Shown piece by piece: positions 39,481 to 50,361 of a stretch of DNA of 56,775 bases. Position numbers and translations under genes: made by a program. The stretch lies in the NCBI GenBank assembly GCA_028864885.1, contig JAGWLR010000008.1, positions 1 to 56,775 on the forward strand. Direction: 5' to 3'. A model generated the notes under the pieces. The model was given only the letters and a program-made list of their open reading frames with translations. It had not been told where the DNA came from and did no database searches. The DNA comes from Burkholderiales bacterium. GTDB taxonomy: Bacteria; Pseudomonadota; Gammaproteobacteria; Burkholderiales; Burkholderiaceae_C. Numbering within the stretch: position 1 is the first letter of the stretch; each line of letters begins with the position of its first letter.

Positions 39481-40824
39481 ATGAATACCCAGCCCCCGAT
39501 TCTTGACCAGATGCGATCCGAGTTGAGTGACCATCGGTTGTGGCAAACCAGGGCGGTGGTGTTGGCATTTGGCGCCCTGTCTGGTCTGGTCGTGGTGCTA
39601 TTCACCTGGCTCACGGACAAGGCCCTGGCACTGTTCCACTTTGTGCATGCCCAATCGTTTTGGGTGCCGCTGGTGTGGACGCCCGCGTGTACCGCGTTCA
39701 TTGTCTGGATGACGCAACGCTATTACCCTGGCGCGACGGGCTCCGGGATTCCGCAGGTCATGGCCGCAGTGGATGCGCAAGTACCGTCTCAGGCGCGTGG
39801 CTTGTTTGTGTCGATCAAATTGAGCGTGTCGAAATTGATTCTGACTGCTGTGGGGTTGGCGGGGGGCTTGTCTCTTGGGCGCGAGGGCCCTTCGGTGCAG
39901 ATTGCCGCGGGCGTCATGCATGCATCGCGTCGCTGGCTGCCGGCCCGCAGCGCGGTCTCTGCTCACGGCCTCTTGATTGCAGGGGGAGCCGCCGGCATCG
40001 CGGCCGCCTTCAACACGCCACTGGGCGGGATCATGTTTGCGATCGAAGAGTTGTCGCGGCGCCCCGAGCAGCGCAGCAACGGCTTGCTGATGGCCGCCAT
40101 CATCCTGTCGGGCTTGATGGGCATGTCGGTCTTCGGTAACTCGACTTACTTTGGCGTCATCCACGTGCAGCCAGTGTCCCTCAGCCTCGTGCTGCCAGGC
40201 CTGTGGGTGGCGCTTTGGTGCGGGGTGGCCGGGGGGCTCTTTGCGCGGTTGGTCACGGCGTCCCTGAGTGGCCATGGGAAGGATGTGTTCACACGCATTC
40301 GCAACCGGTACCCGGTGCGTTTTGCAGCAGGCTGTGGTTTGGCCGTCGCCATCATTGGCCTGGTCAGCCAGGGCGACACCTTTGGCAGCGGTTATGGCCA
40401 CACCCGTGATTTGCTGGAGCACGGCAGCGAGCCCGGCAAGTTGTACGTTTTGTTCAAGTTCATGACCACCTGGATCACCACCTGGTCAGGTGTGCCGGGG
40501 GGGATCTTCGCCCCCTCTCTGGCCATCGGTGCGGGCATTGGCGCCGACGTGGCTCATTGGACCGGGCATTTCGATACCCCGGCGCTCATCGCTGTCGGGA
40601 TGGCTGGGTTTCTGGCCGCGGTCACCCAAGCGCCGATGACCTCTTTCATCATCGTCATGGAAATGGTCGACGGCTATAACCTGGTGCTCACCTTGATGGC
40701 TGGGGCTCTGGTGGCAAGTGGGGTGTCGCGTCTGCTGAGTGCCCCGCTGTACGCGAATCTGGCGCAGATGCAGTTGATGCGCATGCCGGGATACAAGCCC
40801 GACCCATCCGCGTTCAAGCACTGA
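39481..40824 (+). CDS. ClC-type chloride channel/antiporter
   Basis: 447 residues with about 10-12 membrane helices. ClC selectivity-filter motifs are present: GSGIPQ near residue 88, GREGPSVQ near 138 (its Glu is the gating glutamate of ClC-ec1-type exchangers), and GVPGGIFAPSLAIGAGIG near 340. There are no C-terminal CBS domains. It moves Cl- (and likely H+) across the inner membrane. It is divergent from the MarR gene. Confidence 0.93.
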   Translation: MNTQPPILDQMRSELSDHRLWQTRAVVLAFGALSGLVVVLFTWLTDKALALFHFVHAQSFWVPLVWTPACTAFIVWMTQRYYPGATGSGIPQVMAAVDAQVPSQARGLFVSIKLSVSKLILTAVGLAGGLSLGREGPSVQIAAGVMHASRRWLPARSAVSAHGLLIAGGAAGIAAAFNTPLGGIMFAIEELSRRPEQRSNGLLMAAIILSGLMGMSVFGNSTYFGVIHVQPVSLSLVLPGLWVALWCGVAGGLFARLVTASLSGHGKDVFTRIRNRYPVRFAAGCGLAVAIIGLVSQGDTFGSGYGHTRDLLEHGSEPGKLYVLFKFMTTWITTWSGVPGGIFAPSLAIGAGIGADVAHWTGHFDTPALIAVGMAGFLAAVTQAPMTSFIIVMEMVDGYNLVLTLMAGALVASGVSRLLSAPLYANLAQMQLMRMPGYKPDPSAFKH

Positions 40825-40828
40825 TCGG

Positions 40829-40895
40829 CCAAAAAAAAGAGCCCCGAAGGGCTCTATGAAACCGGCGATTCGCACTGTTTGAAGTCAAACACGCA
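40829..40895 (-). ncRNA. Candidate small RNA downstream of clc
   Basis: On the minus strand a perfect TATAAT (40901-40906) is followed by about 65 nt containing hairpin TGTTTG-ACTT-CAAACA and a strong intrinsic terminator, AGAGCCC-TTCG-GGGCTCT (40838-40855) plus a run of eight T. No minus-strand gene ends here, and the T-run is on the wrong side to serve clc. A TTTGTGCAAA element overlaps the promoter spacer (40907-40916). The -35 is weak. Inferred from structure only. Confidence 0.5.
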
Positions 40896-40952
40896 GCGCC
40901 ATTATATTTGCACAAATGCAAGAAGGGAAACATTTCGCATGTTTGCCCCCTC

Positions 40953-40980
40953 TTGCCAATCGGCGAAGGCCTCTTATAGA
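40953..40980 (+). promoter_or_regulatory. Sigma-70 promoter of groESL
   Basis: TTGCCA (40953-40958) and TATAGA (40975-40980) with a 16-bp spacer, immediately upstream of the CIRCE element, so the start of transcription falls inside CIRCE. Confidence 0.7.
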
Positions 40981-40984
40981 ATCA

Positions 40985-41011
40985 TTAGCACTCGGTCAGG
41001 ATGAGTGCTAA
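40985..41011. promoter_or_regulatory. CIRCE operator (HrcA binding site)
   Basis: TTAGCACTC-N9-GAGTGCTAA, an exact match to the CIRCE consensus, 102 bp before the groES ATG. HrcA would repress groESL at low temperature. Confidence 0.97.
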
Positions 41012-41113
41012 CAGCGAGCTTCGCGAGCCCCATCTGGCCGAAACAATCCAAGTGAGCGTGTGCTCACTTCCTCTTTTGTTCAACCGATGTCTCATTCATA
41101 GACAGGAGTAACG

Positions 41114-41404
41114 ATGAAACTGCGTCCTCTGCACGATCGCGTGATCGTCAAGCGCTTGGAAAACGAAACCAAGACTGCCTCTGGCATCGTCCTGCCCGAC
41201 AACGCCGCTGAGAAGCCTGATCAAGGCGAAGTCCTGGCCGTTGGTCCTGGTAAGCGCAACGACAAGGGTGATTTCGTCGCCCTGAACGTTCAAGTGGGTG
41301 ACCGCGTTTTGTTCGGCAAGTACTCTGGCCAGTCCGTGAAGGTCGATGGCGAAGAGCTGCTGGTGATGCGCGAAGAAGACCTGTTTGCTGTGGTGGCCAA
41401 GTAA
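41114..41404 (+). CDS. groES: Co-chaperonin GroES
   Basis: 96 residues, the standard length. It starts [16 protein letters not shown] and includes the mobile loop [17 protein letters not shown] that docks on GroEL, and [28 protein letters not shown] precedes ATG 41114. It caps the GroEL folding chamber. First gene of a two-gene heat-shock operon under CIRCE control. Confidence 0.98.
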   Translation: MKLRPLHDRVIVKRLENETKTASGIVLPDNAAEKPDQGEVLAVGPGKRNDKGDFVALNVQVGDRVLFGKYSGQSVKVDGEELLVMREEDLFAVVAK

Positions 41405-41438
41405 TCGGCTGATCCCCAGATTCACCCATTCATACTGA

Positions 41439-43100
<1,662 letters not shown>

Positions 43101-43144
43101 TGTGCCTGGGCGCAGGGTTCTGCGCCCGCCCAGAGCGTCAATGC

Positions 43145-43179
43145 TCAAAAAACAAAGCCTCCCGCAGGGAGGCTTTGTT
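43145..43179. terminator. Terminator shared by groEL and the convergent DUF3149 gene
   Basis: Long stem AACAAAGCCTCCC / GGGAGGCTTTGTT with a 3-nt loop (43151-43179). The T-run is on the minus strand, so it best terminates the DUF3149 gene; on the plus strand it is a hairpin without a full T-tract. Confidence 0.82.
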
Positions 43180-43194
43180 CATCCATGCCGAAGA

Positions 43195-43356
43195 TCAGGC
43201 CTTGCCATGAATTTCGCGTTCATGTTGTTCGGTGTCTTCCTTCACATGACGCGACACGAAGCGCGCGATGTAAGCCAGCATCACGAACATGAAGGCGATC
43301 ACCCCAGCGCTCATCAGGCCGTAGTCGGTGGTCAGGAAGTCTTTCAAGGCTTGCAT
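43195..43356 (-). CDS. DUF3149-like small membrane protein
   Basis: 53 residues (MQALKDFLTTDYGLMSAG start). One membrane helix (VIAFMFVMLAYIARFV, about 19-34) is followed by a charged tail (RHVKEDTEQHEREIH). Size and the LxDFLTTDYGLMS opening fit the DUF3149 family of short inner-membrane proteins in Betaproteobacteria; function unknown. CAGGAGAA is well placed before ATG 43356. Easily missed because of its size; it has its own terminator. Confidence 0.82.
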   Translation of the reverse strand: MQALKDFLTTDYGLMSAGVIAFMFVMLAYIARFVSRHVKEDTEQHEREIHGKA

Positions 43357-43486
43357 GTGGATTCTCCTGTGATCAACTCATGTGTGATCTGACGCCGAAT
43401 CGGGTCAGGGCATCCTGATCTGGGTCAAGAATCGACTCACTTCGGGCGCTCTGAGCAGGGTTGCCTTGAGCAGGCACAATCTGTAA

Positions 43487-45793
43487 ATGGTCGCAGTTTC
43501 CCGAATTACCACGGTGGCCCTTTGGGGCCAGGTGCGCAAGGCGTTTGGCTTTGGGCTGTGCGTCATGTCGCTCGTGTGCGGGGCACCTGCTTTGGCAGAT
43601 GCAACGCCGACGCCTGCTCCTCAGCCCATGCGCGTCGTGCGGCCCAAGATTGGGTTGGTGCTGTCGGGCGGGGGCGCACGCGGCCTGGCCCATGTGGGGG
43701 TGCTCAAGGTGCTTGAGCGCGAGCGAATCCCGGTGGATGTCATCGCCGGCACGTCCATGGGGGCGATCGTGGGCGGGCTGTATGCCGCTGGTTTGTCGGC
43801 CGAGCAAATTGAAGCCGAAGTTTTGAAGCTCAATTGGAACGACGTTTTTGCCACCCGCGTTGATAGGCGGGAACTGTCGCAGCGCCGGAAAGAGCAGGAT
43901 TTTGATGTCTCGCCGCTGATTGAAATCGGTGTGGGCAGCGATGGCTTGAAGGCGCCGCTGGGTTCTGTGTCCAGCAGGGGGCTCGAATCCCACTTGAGGC
44001 GCTTGACCCTGTCTGCTCGGCAGGTGAAGGATTTCGATCAGTTGCCCACTCCGTTTCGGGCGGTGGCGACCGACATGGAAACCGGCCAGGCGCTGATCCT
44101 GAAAGAGGGCGACTTGGCCACGGCTTTGCGATCCAGCATGTCGGTGCCTGGCGTGTTTGCACCAGTCGAGGTCAATGGCCACATCCTGGGGGATGGGGGA
44201 TTGGTCGACAACACCCCGGTGGATGTGGCGCGCGCCATGGGGGCACAACGGTTGATCGTGGTGAACCTGGGTACGCCGCTGGGTAAGCGCGACACCCTGC
44301 AAACCCTGACGGGGGTGACCTCGCAGATGATCAACATCCTGACCGAGCAGAATGTGCAGCAAAGTCTGCGCACACTGCATCCTGACGATGTCTTGATTGC
44401 GCCCGATCTCGATAGCCTGACGGCGGCGGATTTCGATCGAGCCCGCGAAATCATGCTGCGGGGCGAACTGCAGGCCGAGGCCCTCGTGCTGCGCATGCAG
44501 GACCTCAAAGTGAGCGAGGCAGAGTACGCCGCTTGGCAGGCGCAACGCAAGCAGCGGCAATCGGCGCCTGCACCCCTGGCATTCGTGCGCTTTGAAGGCA
44601 GCAAGCTCACACAGCCTGAAGTGCGTTCAGATATGCTGGCCAGTCAGCCAGGCCAGGTGTTCGATCTGGCCAAGGCTGAGCGCGATGTCACGGCCCTGGC
44701 CGCCACCGGAGATTACCAACGCACCGACTATCGCCTGGTGCGTGGCCCACAAGGCGAGGGGCTGGTCTTTGATCTGGAAGACAAGCCCTGGGGGCCCAAC
44801 TACCTGCAGATGGGTTTGGACTTCAGTGCCGACAATCGCGGGCGCAGCGTCTTCAACCTGAAACTGGTGCACAACCGGCATTGGCTGGATGAACACGGCA
44901 CCGAATGGCGCAACTTCCTGCGCTTGGGTACCACCCCAACCTTGAGCTCTGAACTGTATCGCCCGATGGACTGGCATCTGCCCGATGGCTTGAGCGGCTT
45001 TGTTGCCGTGTCAGGGCAGACGCTGCGCCGCACTCTGTCTTACTACAATGACCCCAATGGCAAGGTCACGGCGGACATCGACCGTGCCGAAACCGGTGCC
45101 GCCTTGGAAGCGGGCCTGAACTGGCGCGAGTTGGGCGAATGGCGACTGGGTTGGGTGGTTGACCGCTACCGGGATTCACCCAACCTCACGTCCAGCCAGT
45201 ACAAACTGGCACCCGGTGTGCAACGGTGGCAAGAGCAGGGGTGGCGCCTGCACATGGTGTTTGATCAGCTCGACCATGCGTACTTCCCCACGCAGGGCTG
45301 GCGCCTGGAAGGCAAGTTTTTTCAGGGTCAACACATCCAGCACGGACAGGATGCCGACAGCGATGGCCAGTCGCGCTATCTGGATGTGCAGGGGCAGTTT
45401 GCCAAATCGTGGGGGATGCACACCCTGCTGGGTTATGCGCGCCTGGCCTTGTCCGATGGCTTGCAGCCTGTCGTTCCCCGTTGGGGCTTGGGGGGCTTCC
45501 ATCAGCTGTCAGGCTATGGGCCCTTCCAGGTCAGCGGCCCAGAGTTGGCCCTGTTCCGCCTGGGCTACCAAGTTCGCGTCACGGATCTGGCGCTGACCAG
45601 AGGGGTGTTCCTCGGGGCCAGCGTCGAGATGGGCAACGCCTGGAGCCAGCCACAGGACGTATGGCGAGGCACCAAGCGCAAAGGATTCAGCTGGTATGTG
45701 GGGGCCGATACCCCCTTCGGCCCGGTGTACACGGCGCTGGTCACCAGCCCCGGGGTGGGCAGTACGGTGATGCTGTTCGTCGGCCGACCATGA
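43487..45793 (+). CDS. Patatin-like phospholipase with outer-membrane beta-barrel domain
   Basis: 768 residues. A signal segment (CVMSLVCGAPALADA) precedes a patatin domain (about 52-250): oxyanion GGGARG, nucleophile GTSMGA (Ser), catalytic Asp in GDGGLVDN. Then comes a POTRA-like linker (about 360-425) and a BamA/Omp85-like C-terminal barrel (about 430-768; YGPFQVSGPELALFRLGYQ, FSWYVGADTPFGPVY). This is the PlpD/type Vd autotransporter-like architecture: the lipase would be carried to the cell surface by its own barrel. ATG 43487 chosen; an internal Met just before the signal core is possible. Confidence 0.9.
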   Translation: MVAVSRITTVALWGQVRKAFGFGLCVMSLVCGAPALADATPTPAPQPMRVVRPKIGLVLSGGGARGLAHVGVLKVLERERIPVDVIAGTSMGAIVGGLYAAGLSAEQIEAEVLKLNWNDVFATRVDRRELSQRRKEQDFDVSPLIEIGVGSDGLKAPLGSVSSRGLESHLRRLTLSARQVKDFDQLPTPFRAVATDMETGQALILKEGDLATALRSSMSVPGVFAPVEVNGHILGDGGLVDNTPVDVARAMGAQRLIVVNLGTPLGKRDTLQTLTGVTSQMINILTEQNVQQSLRTLHPDDVLIAPDLDSLTAADFDRAREIMLRGELQAEALVLRMQDLKVSEAEYAAWQAQRKQRQSAPAPLAFVRFEGSKLTQPEVRSDMLASQPGQVFDLAKAERDVTALAATGDYQRTDYRLVRGPQGEGLVFDLEDKPWGPNYLQMGLDFSADNRGRSVFNLKLVHNRHWLDEHGTEWRNFLRLGTTPTLSSELYRPMDWHLPDGLSGFVAVSGQTLRRTLSYYNDPNGKVTADIDRAETGAALEAGLNWRELGEWRLGWVVDRYRDSPNLTSSQYKLAPGVQRWQEQGWRLHMVFDQLDHAYFPTQGWRLEGKFFQGQHIQHGQDADSDGQSRYLDVQGQFAKSWGMHTLLGYARLALSDGLQPVVPRWGLGGFHQLSGYGPFQVSGPELALFRLGYQVRVTDLALTRGVFLGASVEMGNAWSQPQDVWRGTKRKGFSWYVGADTPFGPVYTALVTSPGVGSTVMLFVGRP

Positions 45794-45817
45794 GCCGGCC
45801 GCATGTCGGCCAGTCGA

Positions 45818-46918
45818 TCAAACGCGGCTGAGCGCTTGCCCCACGGTCGAGCGCAGGTGGTCAATGATGTGGTTGCCAATCTTCATCAGCGGCAACACCT
45901 CGTTGACGGCACCGGCGGCAATCGCCTCGCGCGGCATGCCGAACACCACGCAACTGGCTTCATCCTGGGCCACGCAGTAGGCCCCGGCATCGCGCATTTC
46001 GCGCATTGCTCGGGCGCCATCGGCCCCCATGCCGGTCAGCATGATGCCGATCGCATTGGGCCCCACCACGCGGGCGGCCGATTTGAACAGCACATCCACG
46101 CTGGGCTTGTGCCGGTTGACCGGGTCGCCGTCTTGGACGCGAGCGATGTAGTTGGCGCCTGAGCGTTCGACGCTCAAATGCAGTCCGCCGGGCGCGATGT
46201 AGGCATGTCCGGGCAGGATCCGCTCGCCATCCTGCGCTTCCTTGACGCTGATCTTGCACAGCCCATCGAGGCGAGCCGCGTAGTTCTTGGTGAACCCCGG
46301 TGGCATGTGCTGGGTGATGACCACGGCCGGGAAGTCCGCCGGCAGTGTCGTTAGCACCTCTTTGGTGGCTTCGGTGCCCCCTGTCGAGGCACCGATGAAG
46401 ACGATCTTCTCGGTCGACAGCCGGCCCATCGGGCTGCCGCCCGTCGGTTTGATGGCCGTCAGTGCGGCCGGTTGTGTGTTGGCGGCCGGGGTGGCGGGTA
46501 CGTGCAAGCGACTGATGCGGGCTTTGGACGCGATCCGTACCTTGTCGGTGATGTCGTCGGCCAATTGGCGCAGGCCATCGGCCACGCCGATCTTGGGCTT
46601 GGCCACAAAGTCAATTGCACCCAACTCCAGGGCCTTGAGGGTGACATCGGCGCCGCGCTCGGTCAGCGTCGACACCATCACCACGGGCATGGGGCGCAGC
46701 CGCATCAGCTTGGACAGGAAGTCAATGCCATCCATGCGGGGCATCTCCACGTCCAGCGTGATCACGTCAGGGTTCAGATTGCGGATCATCTCGCGCGCCA
46801 CGAACGGGTCGGACGCGGCCCCAATGCATTCCATGTCGGACTGGCGATTGATGATTTCGCTCAGCATGCTGCGGACCAGGGCTGAGTCGTCCACCACGAT
46901 CACTCGAATTTTGGTCAT
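45818..46918 (-). CDS. cheB: Chemotaxis methylesterase/glutamine deamidase CheB
   Basis: 366 residues. Receiver domain (1-125) with [13 protein letters not shown] and phospho-acceptor Asp in [14 protein letters not shown]-terminal methylesterase (about 170-366) with Ser in [11 protein letters not shown], His in [10 protein letters not shown] and Asp in [10 protein letters not shown]. It demethylates chemoreceptors to reset signalling. Last gene of cheR-cheD-cheB, convergent with the patatin gene (24 bp apart). Confidence 0.97.
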   Translation of the reverse strand: MTKIRVIVVDDSALVRSMLSEIINRQSDMECIGAASDPFVAREMIRNLNPDVITLDVEMPRMDGIDFLSKLMRLRPMPVVMVSTLTERGADVTLKALELGAIDFVAKPKIGVADGLRQLADDITDKVRIASKARISRLHVPATPAANTQPAALTAIKPTGGSPMGRLSTEKIVFIGASTGGTEATKEVLTTLPADFPAVVITQHMPPGFTKNYAARLDGLCKISVKEAQDGERILPGHAYIAPGGLHLSVERSGANYIARVQDGDPVNRHKPSVDVLFKSAARVVGPNAIGIMLTGMGADGARAMREMRDAGAYCVAQDEASCVVFGMPREAIAAGAVNEVLPLMKIGNHIIDHLRSTVGQALSRV

Positions 46919-46939
46919 GGCGTCTCTCCTTAATGATTT

Positions 46940-47668
46940 TTAGAACAGATCGATCGAACCGCCACCAGTCGAAACCGGCACCACCTTCTGCGCCGCCAGG
47001 CGTTCCTGCTGAACGATTTGATCTGGATTGGTCGGGGCCAGGCGTTTCACCATGGCTTTGCCGCTGTGCGGAAAGAAGCACACCTTGCGTGGGTAGATCT
47101 CCAGGACATCCTTCGAAACCACCGGAATGCGTTCCAGCTTCAAGTAGTCCATCACGAACGCGGTGTTGCGCTCGCCGACGTTGATCGTGTTCATGCCGCT
47201 GATCACGGCCCCACCGCCAAACACCTTCGCTTCGAGCGTCAGGCGCGAGGCGCCCATCTTGAGCATTTCGTTGATCAGCAATTCCATCGCGAACGATCCG
47301 TAGCGCCCCGAATCACTCGCGCCACCGCCGTTGTCTGGCAGCATGAAGTGGTTCATGCCCCCGATCTTGGCCTGGCGATCCCACAAGCAGGTGGCAATGC
47401 ACGAACCCAGGGTGGTCATGATCAGCACGTCTTCGTTGAACACGAAGTACTCACCCGGCAAGACCTTGACGGCTTCAGCTTGAAAGTGCGCGTCGTAAAA
47501 GAAGAACGACGCCTCGCCCGGTTTGGGTACCCGCGCCTTGAGCCGGTCCAGTCGGTCTCGTCGGGCGTTCAAGCCTGCCCCCGCCAGCGCACTGCTGGCT
47601 CCGGCCAAAGCGCCTGAGGCCAGAGCAACACCGGGACGGCTGGAGCCCATGGAGGATGAACTGATCAT
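46940..47668 (-). CDS. cheD: Chemoreceptor glutamine deamidase CheD
   Basis: 242 residues. The core (about 65-215) has LGSCIATCLWDRQAKIGGMNHFMLP with catalytic Cys and His, and VFGGGAVISGMNTINVGERN. The first 60 residues are Ser/Ala/Gly-rich and extra relative to short CheD proteins. AAGGG precedes ATG 47668. It deamidates Gln in receptors. It lies between cheR and cheB with 21-25 bp gaps. Confidence 0.94.
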   Translation of the reverse strand: MISSSSMGSSRPGVALASGALAGASSALAGAGLNARRDRLDRLKARVPKPGEASFFFYDAHFQAEAVKVLPGEYFVFNEDVLIMTTLGSCIATCLWDRQAKIGGMNHFMLPDNGGGASDSGRYGSFAMELLINEMLKMGASRLTLEAKVFGGGAVISGMNTINVGERNTAFVMDYLKLERIPVVSKDVLEIYPRKVCFFPHSGKAMVKRLAPTNPDQIVQQERLAAQKVVPVSTGGGSIDLF

Positions 47669-47693
47669 GTCTTACCCTTGTCTCCTGGCGTCT

Positions 47694-48545
47694 TCAGACT
47701 CGGTCATAAACCGTCTTGCCGCGTAACTGGAAGAGGTCTTTGGACTCGGTGAAATTTTCAGAGTGACCGACGAACAACATGCCGTGCGGCTTCATCACGC
47801 TGTGGATGCGCTCCAGCACTTTGCGCTGCGTGGGGGCATCGAAATAGATCATCACATTGCGGCAGAACACCACATCGAAGGGTTCGCCCAGTTGCCAACT
47901 GGTCTGCATCAGGTTGAACGGTCGAAACTCGACCATGCGTGACAACTCGGGCTTCACTCGGATCGAGCCTGAGTTGGCGGCTTTGCCGCGCAGAAAGAAC
48001 TGGCGTAGACGTTGTTCGCTCAGGCCACGGGTGGTGGCGTCATACACCCCGCGCGAGGCGGTGGCCAATACGTTGGTGTCGATGTCGCTGGCCAGAATCT
48101 TGACCGGCGCATGCAGGCCCAAGGTCTCTGCCACCGTGATGGCCAGGGAGTAGGGCTCTTCACCGGTGGACGAGGCGCAACACCAGATGCGCGTGGGTTG
48201 CGGGCCACGCTTCTTCAAGTGCTCGGCCAAGGTGTGAAAGTGGTGCTCTTCCCGAAAGAAGGCGGTCAGGTTGGTGGTCAGGCAATTCGTGAATTCTTGC
48301 CACTCCTGGCTGGATTGCGCTCCCGAAGCGGTTTCCAGCCACTGCAAATACGAATCAAACGACTGATGCCCAGTTTCACGCAGCCGGCGCGACAGGCGGC
48401 TGTAGACCATGGCGTGCTTGCCATCGTGCAGGCTGATGCCAGCACGGGCGTAGATCAGCTTGCGCACACGCTCGAAGTCGCGGTCGGAAAACGAAAACTC
48501 GCGATCCATGATCTGAGTGCTGGAATCCGGCATGGAATAAGACAT
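47694..48545 (-). CDS. cheR: Chemoreceptor methyltransferase CheR
   Basis: 283 residues. N-terminal helical domain (about 18-85: FERVRKLIYARAGISLHDGKHAMV) and SAM-dependent methyltransferase domain with CCASSTGEEPYSLAI (SAM loop), ILASDIDTNVL and VVFCRNVMIYFD. It methylates receptor glutamates. Start could be ATG 48545 or the Met four codons later. First gene of a cheR-cheD-cheB operon; cheA, cheW and receptors are not in the window. Confidence 0.96.
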   Translation of the reverse strand: MSYSMPDSSTQIMDREFSFSDRDFERVRKLIYARAGISLHDGKHAMVYSRLSRRLRETGHQSFDSYLQWLETASGAQSSQEWQEFTNCLTTNLTAFFREEHHFHTLAEHLKKRGPQPTRIWCCASSTGEEPYSLAITVAETLGLHAPVKILASDIDTNVLATASRGVYDATTRGLSEQRLRQFFLRGKAANSGSIRVKPELSRMVEFRPFNLMQTSWQLGEPFDVVFCRNVMIYFDAPTQRKVLERIHSVMKPHGMLFVGHSENFTESKDLFQLRGKTVYDRV

Positions 48546-48741
48546 ATCAATTCACACTGCGAAAGCCTCAACGGGATGGCCGACAGGACACCCTTGGGGG
48601 ATATCGGTCAACCGGTTCCAGTCTTGAATGTGTTTTCTTCCACGCAGGATGCCTGCGGCGAGAGGGGCATGCGCCCGGATTTCAGAGGCGAAATGGCCGC
48701 ATATCCGGGCTTTGATTTCAGCCGCCCTGATAGACTAGGTC

Positions 48742-49527
48742 ATGGATCAGTTCACCCATGTGGAGTCCATCATCGCCGCCATGGATCACCCGCCATCCGC
48801 ATCGGCACCCGACGCATCTTCGCTGAGTGCCCTGCGTCTGGATGTCGCGCTGAATTTGCTCAATCAAGCCGGTTGGGCCGCGCCCGCGTCCGTCGATCCG
48901 GGGTCGGTGGCCTGGTTGCAGGCAATCCTGGATGGCTTGTGCGACATCTCCAGCCGGGATGCCCTGACGGGGCTGTCAAACCGGCGGCAGTTTGAAGCGG
49001 CCATCGGCCGCGAGGTGGATCGTGTCGCCCGCAACGGTGAGCCCGCCTTGCTGCTGGTGCTGGACATCGACCACTTCAAGAAGGTCAATGACACCCATGG
49101 CCATGCCGCGGGTGACGAGGTCATCAAGGCCGTGGCCGCGTCTTTGCTGGATTGCGTGCGGCCGATGGACACGGTGGCCCGGGTGGGAGGGGAAGAATTC
49201 GCCATCATCTTGCCTAACTGTCCACCGGCATTTGGTCAAACCGTGGCCGAGCGGATCCGCAAAAAAGTGGAGAGCAAGGCGGTCGCGATCATCGGGGGTG
49301 AGTCCCTTCATGTCACTGTCAGCATCGGCGGTGCGTTTGCACCGCAATGGGTGCGCTCTTCAGCCGTTTTGTGGAGCGAGCGTGCCGATCAACAACTTTA
49401 CAAAGCCAAGGCCAATGGCCGCAATCAGACTTGTCTGGAAATGCCGCCGCTCACTGTGGTGAGCGCCGAAGAGAAAGGCCTGTTGTTTGCCGGCCTGACT
49501 CAATCTGAATCCAACATCCCGGAATGA
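48742..49527 (+). CDS. GGDEF-domain diguanylate cyclase
   Basis: 261 residues. The first 70 residues are unassigned and lack a membrane helix; a GGDEF domain follows (about 75-235): RDALTGLSNRRQFE, LDIDHFKKVNDTHGHAAGDEV, and the signature GGEEF near 150 within ARVGGEEFAIILPN. It should make cyclic-di-GMP in the cytoplasm. The stop overlaps the start of the FlhG-like ATPase gene (ATGA), suggesting coupled expression. Confidence 0.93.
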   Translation: MDQFTHVESIIAAMDHPPSASAPDASSLSALRLDVALNLLNQAGWAAPASVDPGSVAWLQAILDGLCDISSRDALTGLSNRRQFEAAIGREVDRVARNGEPALLLVLDIDHFKKVNDTHGHAAGDEVIKAVAASLLDCVRPMDTVARVGGEEFAIILPNCPPAFGQTVAERIRKKVESKAVAIIGGESLHVTVSIGGAFAPQWVRSSAVLWSERADQQLYKAKANGRNQTCLEMPPLTVVSAEEKGLLFAGLTQSESNIPE

Positions 49528-50345
49528 TGGTCTCCATGTCCACATCAGCAACCCCAACTTCCACCAACGGCGCTACGCGCCTGGCTCGCACCGTGGCCAT
49601 CACCAGCGGCAAGGGCGGCGTGGGCAAGACCTTCGTCAGCGCCAATCTGGCCGCCGCTTTGACACGGCAAGGGCTGAAGGTGCTGGTGCTGGATGCCGAC
49701 CTGGGCCTGGCCAATCTGGATGTGGTGCTCAACCTCTATCCCAAGATCACCTTGCACGATGTGTTCACCGGCAAGGCTCAGCTCGACGAAGCCATCCTGC
49801 CCGCACCGGGGGGCTTTTCGGTGTTGCTGGCTGGCTCGGGCTTGGTCGAGTATTCCCGGCTGACCCCCGAGGTTCGTGATCAATTGCACAACATCATGGA
49901 AGCCGTCAAACCGCGCTTTGATGTGCTCCTGATCGACACGGGCGCCGGTATTTCCGATGTGGTGCTGTATGCCGTGTCCCTGGCGCATGAGGTGATCGTG
50001 GTGGCCACGCCTGAGCCCACCTCGATGACCGACGCCTACGCCACGATCAAGGTGCTGTCATCTCAGCAATCTCGTGACCAGCTCAATCTGGTGGTCAACC
50101 AGGTGGGGCGCTCGGGCGATGGTCGGGCCATCTGCAATCAATTGCAGCAGGTGGTGGAGCGATTCGTGCAATCGCCCGCCGGACAAGCCCCTCGCCTGAA
50201 CTTCCTGGGCGATGTGCCCCTCGATTCCAGCGTGCGTGAAGCCGTTCAGAAGCGGCAGTTGCTGCTGGAATTGCACCCTGGCAGTCCCGCTTCGATGGGC
50301 ATCGTTCAGGTCGCGACCCGTTTGCTTTCGCGCCAGCCCGCCTGA
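49524..50345 (+). CDS. MinD/ParA-type ATPase, FlhG/FleN-like
   Basis: 273 residues. Deviant Walker A SGKGGVGKTF near residue 32, LDADLGLANLDVVLNL and LLIDTGAGISDVVL, then TPEPTSMTDAYATIKVLS: the SIMIBI ATPase pattern closest to FlhG/FleN, which sets flagellar number and place. No FlhF gene precedes it here; instead it is coupled to a GGDEF gene. Start ATG 49524 overlaps the upstream stop; ATG 49527 is equivalent. Confidence 0.88.
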   Translation: MMVSMSTSATPTSTNGATRLARTVAITSGKGGVGKTFVSANLAAALTRQGLKVLVLDADLGLANLDVVLNLYPKITLHDVFTGKAQLDEAILPAPGGFSVLLAGSGLVEYSRLTPEVRDQLHNIMEAVKPRFDVLLIDTGAGISDVVLYAVSLAHEVIVVATPEPTSMTDAYATIKVLSSQQSRDQLNLVVNQVGRSGDGRAICNQLQQVVERFVQSPAGQAPRLNFLGDVPLDSSVREAVQKRQLLLELHPGSPASMGIVQVATRLLSRQPA

Positions 50346-50361
50346 CCTCTGTTTTTTCTCT

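Noticed and set aside
40838..40855. Reading the hairpin after clc as the clc terminator
   Set aside because: The T-run lies on the minus-strand side only; on the plus strand the hairpin is followed by mixed sequence, so it fits a minus-strand RNA better.
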